Of a stretch of DNA of 64,000 nt, positions 62,801 through 64,000 are shown piece by piece (positions within the stretch are counted from its first letter, which is position 1; each line of letters opens with the position of its first letter). Source of the stretch: Stentor coeruleus (Eukaryota; Ciliophora; Heterotrichea; Heterotrichida; Stentoridae). The notes beneath the pieces were generated by a model. That model saw only the letters and a list, made by a program, of their open reading frames with translations. It had not been told where the DNA came from and searched no databases. The DNA is taken from the NCBI GenBank assembly GCA_001970955.1, contig MPUH01000271.1:1-64000 (forward strand), given 5' to 3'. A program made the translations under genes and the position numbers.

Positions 62801-63415
62801 ATCATAGAAAACGAAGAGTTCATTCAATTTTCTTTCCTAGACTACGAAAGCTATTGTTCAGAAGCTGTTGTGATCTTAAAAGCTGACTCTTCTATTCCAG
62901 GTGAAAAAAGTGCTTATCGACAATCAATAAAAGCTGATGATCAAAACGTATTTCGAGGCAGCGAGCCAATTATATTCTCATACGATCTTCTTCCTTCATT
63001 ATACGTAAATACAAATTATGTTTCTCTTTCTTATTCAAACAAAGGTTATCATGTGTATTTTAGTACAAATCCACAACAAGGTTCACAATATCCAATATCT
63101 TACTTATCTTTATCTCAAGGTCTAAAAATAAAAATTGTGTTTTATGTCAATGTTGCTGGTATAACTACATTCCGTGTCCCACAAACTTTTATTATCCCAT
63201 TTTTCAATAACATCCTTGGTGGTTCTACAGGGTTTTTTGGTGCTGTTGGGCTTTTTGTTGCTATATCTGAACTTCTTTTTGTAGCTAAAAATACAGTTAG
63301 AAGTAAAAAACTTGATGAATGCATGAGTAAAATACGTGAGTATTTAAGAAGTAAAAACCCTGGTTTGCTAGATGAACAAAATAGGGAATCATTTGCACCA
63401 GTTGCAGTGAATTGA
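59834..63415 (+). CDS. Large kelch / GCC2-GCC3 cell-surface membrane protein
   Basis: Two exons (59834-60348, 60364-63415) give 1188 aa. Signal peptide MVSVLIALLVASSSAQ. Many kelch blades at about 30-640 (YFIFGGIGPGG, YFAVLGGIGYG, LYLFGGKDRGTYF, YMMIIGGESYN, YFYFVGGRKPND, ILIAGGQNFG) probably form two propellers. A cysteine-rich GCC2/GCC3 (ephrin-receptor-like) module follows at about 660-740 (CSTGYYAEETDTDCIPCPAG, CSEGYYSAKEGASSC). TM segments are near 765-790, 880-905 and 1110-1135, with a second folded region between the last two. It ends TGA TAG (63413-63418). Likely a cortex or surface adhesion or sensing protein. Confidence 0.85.
60349..60363 (+). other. 15-nt intron of the kelch membrane protein
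   Basis: GTAAACCCTATTTAG, phase 2. It joins DDFYLYDIQSNWW inside a kelch blade. Confidence 0.92.
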
Positions 63416-63557
63416 TAGTTAGGATAAGTTTATTTAGATGATTTTTTTTATTATGAAGAGGGATATTGAAATTAAAAAGAGTTTTTACAAATTTCAAACT
63501 GGAAATGGTTTAGGAATTTAAGCGAAATTATCATAGGTTTTAATAAATTGTTTTAAA

Positions 63558-64000
63558 ATGGATTCGAGTATTCCAGTTCGCAAAGTTTTGAGGACTATTA
63601 AAACCCCAAAAGCTTTGTTAGAAAACACCCCACTGTCTATATCAACTCCAAAAATCCCCCCAGCTCACTCTCGGCCACTAACAGCAATAAGCCAGGTTAA
63701 GAAGTTTTTCCCTTTGTCTTTCAAAGATGGGTCAAATAAGCATTTAACAGTAACACCACTTCAAACACAAAGGGCTTTGTCATCAACTCCGAAAATCACT
63801 GACATCAAGCCTTTAATCAAAAATAAAATCGAAAACTACGCTATAGGTAAACAACTTGGCCAAGGAGCTTATGCAACAGTATGCCTCGCCACGCACAAAA
63901 AAACCAAAGAAGTTGTGGCGATAAAAATCTACGACAAATTCAAACTCACTGACACAAGGAAAAAATCAGGAGTCAAAAGAGAAATCCATATAATGAAACT
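63558..64000 (+). CDS. Protein kinase, 5' part (runs off the window)
   Basis: An open frame from the ATG at 63558 to the window edge (147 codons seen). The first 95 residues are Thr/Pro/Lys-rich and probably disordered. Kinase subdomains I-III begin at YAIGKQLGQGAYATVCLATH, with catalytic Lys in VVAIKIYDKF and then VKREIHIMK. The pattern is that of CAMK-like kinases, similar in style to the kinase at 47298-48896. The ATG is preceded by TTTTAAA, like other starts here. The rest lies outside the window. Confidence 0.85.
   Translation, partial: MDSSIPVRKVLRTIKTPKALLENTPLSISTPKIPPAHSRPLTAISQVKKFFPLSFKDGSNKHLTVTPLQTQRALSSTPKITDIKPLIKNKIENYAIGKQLGQGAYATVCLATHKKTKEVVAIKIYDKFKLTDTRKKSGVKREIHIMK

Noticed and set aside
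1-64000. Search by eye for tRNA, rRNA, CRISPR arrays and transposons
   Set aside because: No cloverleaf with a TTCRA loop that I could support, no spaced direct repeats, and no transposase, reverse transcriptase or terminal repeats. The only direct repeats are the two assembly duplications.

Overview
The window looks like macronuclear DNA of a heterotrich ciliate (Stentor or Blepharisma group). It is AT-rich and gene-dense, with spacers as short as 30-80 bp. Its genes are interrupted by spliceosomal introns of exactly 15 nt. I find 15 such introns: all begin GTA, end TAG or CAG, and have an A at position 10 (6th from the 3' end). That is the known tiny-intron signature of heterotrichs. Once these introns are removed, almost all broken reading frames become continuous. 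TAA and TAG are the usual stops. TGA is rare, and one in-frame TGA (55125-55127) aligns with a Trp in the neighbouring SAM domain, so UGA=Trp as in Blepharisma is possible; the near absence of other internal TGA fits a standard-code, Stentor-like genome equally well.

Layout. 0-9 kb: Rab28 GTPase, RING-CH (MARCH-type) ligase, EF-hand-like myristoylated protein, tubulin-type cytosolic carboxypeptidase (CCP/AGBL), and a thioredoxin-fold/ZZ-finger fusion. 9-20 kb: a 941-aa two-TM receptor-like protein with a vWA-like C-terminus, a MOK-type MAP-kinase relative, two unknown or coiled-coil proteins, a p25-alpha (TPPP-like) protein and an STPGR/SHIPPO protein. 20-31 kb: a kelch-like protein damaged by an assembly gap, a Ras-like GTPase with altered switch residues, a B-box/WD40 protein, a FAN/NSMAF-type GRAM-BEACH protein, a coiled-coil protein, a TCP10/CPAP G-box protein and an unknown. 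33-41 kb: an ACP-like protein without its phosphopantetheine serine, a small coiled-coil protein, a DYRK-type kinase, two unknowns and a C2H2 zinc-finger protein. 41-51 kb: a disordered protein, a HAD-like protein, a SAXO-type microtubule protein, a RecA/RAD51-paralogue ATPase, an RRM protein, a CAMK-like kinase and a RING-H2 membrane ligase. 51-64 kb: a multi-PHD protein, an ankyrin-SAM protein, aspartyl-tRNA synthetase, a helical unknown, an 1188-aa kelch/GCC membrane protein and the 5' part of another kinase.

The gene set is rich in cilium, basal-body and microtubule functions (Rab28, CCP, MOK, p25-alpha, STPGR, CPAP-like, SAXO) and signalling (five kinases, two GTPases). This fits a large multiciliated cell. 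Genes on both strands are mixed and there is no operon logic.

The spacers have a consistent composition polarity: on the sense strand 5' flanks are C-rich and G-poor, and 3' flanks are G-rich and C-poor. Most longer spacers therefore switch from G-rich to C-rich on the + strand whatever the gene orientation. I saw no mobile element, CRISPR array, rRNA or convincing tRNA. Three single-N gaps, two of them flanked by exact duplications, and three probable homopolymer indels show that this is a draft assembly.
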